Assembly (NCBI GenBank): GCA_963791885.1
Contig: CAWBUL010000004.1
Span: 930,001-994,000, forward strand
DNA length: 64,000 nucleotides
Reading direction: 5' to 3'
Source: CAVSUZ01 sp963791885
Lineage (GTDB): Bacteria > Pseudomonadota > Alphaproteobacteria > Acetobacterales > Acetobacteraceae
In this document: piece by piece, positions 63,336 through 64,000 of the stretch
Layout of the letters: each line of letters starts with the position of its first letter
How positions within the stretch are numbered: the stretch's first letter is position 1
Program-made: the position numbers and the translations under genes
The notes under the pieces: model-generated
What the model was told of the DNA's origin: nothing
Databases searched by the model: none
Seen by the model: only the letters and a program-made list of their open reading frames with translations

Positions 63336-63986
63336 ATGCTGTCCCGGCGCCTTGTTGCGCTCCTGTGCTTGCTCCCGCTCATTCCTGTGGCCAGTTTCGG
63401 CGCGCCACACCAGGCTACGGCTGCGGCACACACCACTCTGAAGAAGCGTCCCGCGATGCCGCTGCGGCCCTTGCCGCTGCCTCCCATTCCGCCGGCTCCC
63501 GCGCAGCAGACACAGGCGGCGGCGGCGCCGAAGCCCGAATATGATCCGAACAAAGGAAGCGTGACCGGCCTGGCGATTCCGCGCTACGCCTCGCTACGAG
63601 CCGATGTGGTGAATCTGCGGGCCGGCCCAGGCGCGCGCTACCCGATCGACTGGGTGTACCGCCGGGTTGGAATGCCGGTGGAGATTCTGAGGGAGTTCGA
63701 TGTCTGGCGTTTGGTCGAGACTCCCGACGGCGAGAAGGGCTGGATGCACGAGGCGACACTGACTGGCCGGCGGGATTTCTACATAGCGGGCCAGCCGGCT
63801 ACGTTGCGAGCAGATCCGAAAGGCGACGCGCGTGCCGTGGCCGTTCTGCAGCCGGGCGTGATTGGGCGCATCAGAAGCTGCGAGGCGGTGGCGGTATGGT
63901 GTCGCGCACAGGTGGACGGCTACAGCGGATGGCTGCTGCGCTCCGCGATGTGGGGCGCTCTGCCGGACGAAACGATCAAGCCCTGA
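63336..63986 (+). CDS. exported bacterial SH3-domain protein
   Basis: A 216-residue protein with a signal peptide (LVALLCLLPLIPVASFGAP) and a long Ala/Pro-rich linker (residues 25-75). Two bacterial SH3 repeats follow: ADVVNLRAGPGARYPIDWVY with GEKGWMHEATL, and ATLRADPKGDARAVAVL with CRAQVDGYSGWLLRSAMWG. Such domains bind peptidoglycan or polyanions in the periplasm. It is common in alphaproteobacteria and has no assigned reaction. Confidence 0.88.
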   Translation: MLSRRLVALLCLLPLIPVASFGAPHQATAAAHTTLKKRPAMPLRPLPLPPIPPAPAQQTQAAAAPKPEYDPNKGSVTGLAIPRYASLRADVVNLRAGPGARYPIDWVYRRVGMPVEILREFDVWRLVETPDGEKGWMHEATLTGRRDFYIAGQPATLRADPKGDARAVAVLQPGVIGRIRSCEAVAVWCRAQVDGYSGWLLRSAMWGALPDETIKP

Positions 63987-64000
63987 GACGGCTCGTGCGT

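Noticed and set aside
1..64000. CRISPR arrays, tRNA and rRNA genes
   Set aside because: No regularly spaced repeats, no T-arm with matching acceptor stem and no rRNA-like stretch were found on either strand by eye.

Overview
The window comes from a GC-rich alphaproteobacterium, most likely an Acetobacteraceae-type Rhodospirillales. This is inferred from overall gene content: cyoABCD quinol oxidase, a short GluRS, an alphaproteobacterial RNase E with an acidic insertion, many ABC uptake systems, and small conserved ORFs. No rRNA or tRNA gene was found, so the taxonomy is an inference. GC is high throughout except in a patch around 21.8-26.3 kb.

Layout. 1-8080: end of a PLP enzyme, a polyamine-type ABC importer (binding protein, ATPase, two permeases), an MFS transporter, an amine-oxidase-like flavoprotein and both subunits of a CoA transferase; together these look like uptake and catabolism of an amine or organic acid. 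8181-9526: persulfide-dioxygenase-like MBL protein coupled to TrmO. 9557-13579: a second ABC uptake cluster without its own ATPase and with a frameshifted D-cysteine desulfhydrase/ACC deaminase-like gene. 13588-16331: GFA protein, 5'-3' exonuclease, cupin, PEP-CTERM-type secreted protein. 16383-17520: intact IS630 element. 18107-21764: a signal-bearing cytochrome P450 with a MetA-like outer-membrane barrel, and a GlxA/AraC regulator. 21821-26325: accessory patch with a truncated CMD-family gene, a small membrane protein, a lipoprotein, and an IS630-type element nested inside an IS3 (IS407-like) element.

26326-32525: core lipid genes fabD-fabG-acpP-fabF and rne. 32901-35788: phospholipase C gene split by an IS5-type element. 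35839-44152: MBL hydrolase, orphan amino-acid-type binding protein, GNAT, a third ABC importer (iron/aminophosphonate type, ATPase gene frameshifted near its end) and an SMP-30-like protein. 44377-50852: cyoABCD, GH15, DedA. 50859-54142: FAD monooxygenase, broken phosphotransferase and gentisate dioxygenase, a likely gentisate-pathway fragment. 54356-55464: four small hypothetical genes. 55971-63986: orphan lpxD, CarD, cold-shock protein, gltX, a frameshifted conserved gene, zwf, small secreted protein, ThiF/MoeB-like enzyme overlapping a DsrE-like protein, SH3 protein.

Recurring theme: four otherwise well-conserved genes carry single-base frameshifts (near 11252, 42590, 52630, 59738), which points either to gene decay or to residual assembly indels. 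Three of the four IS elements rely on -1 frameshifting at A-runs. Two IS insertions can be removed on paper to restore perfect reading frames. The least ordinary locus is the apparently exported P450 with its barrel partner.
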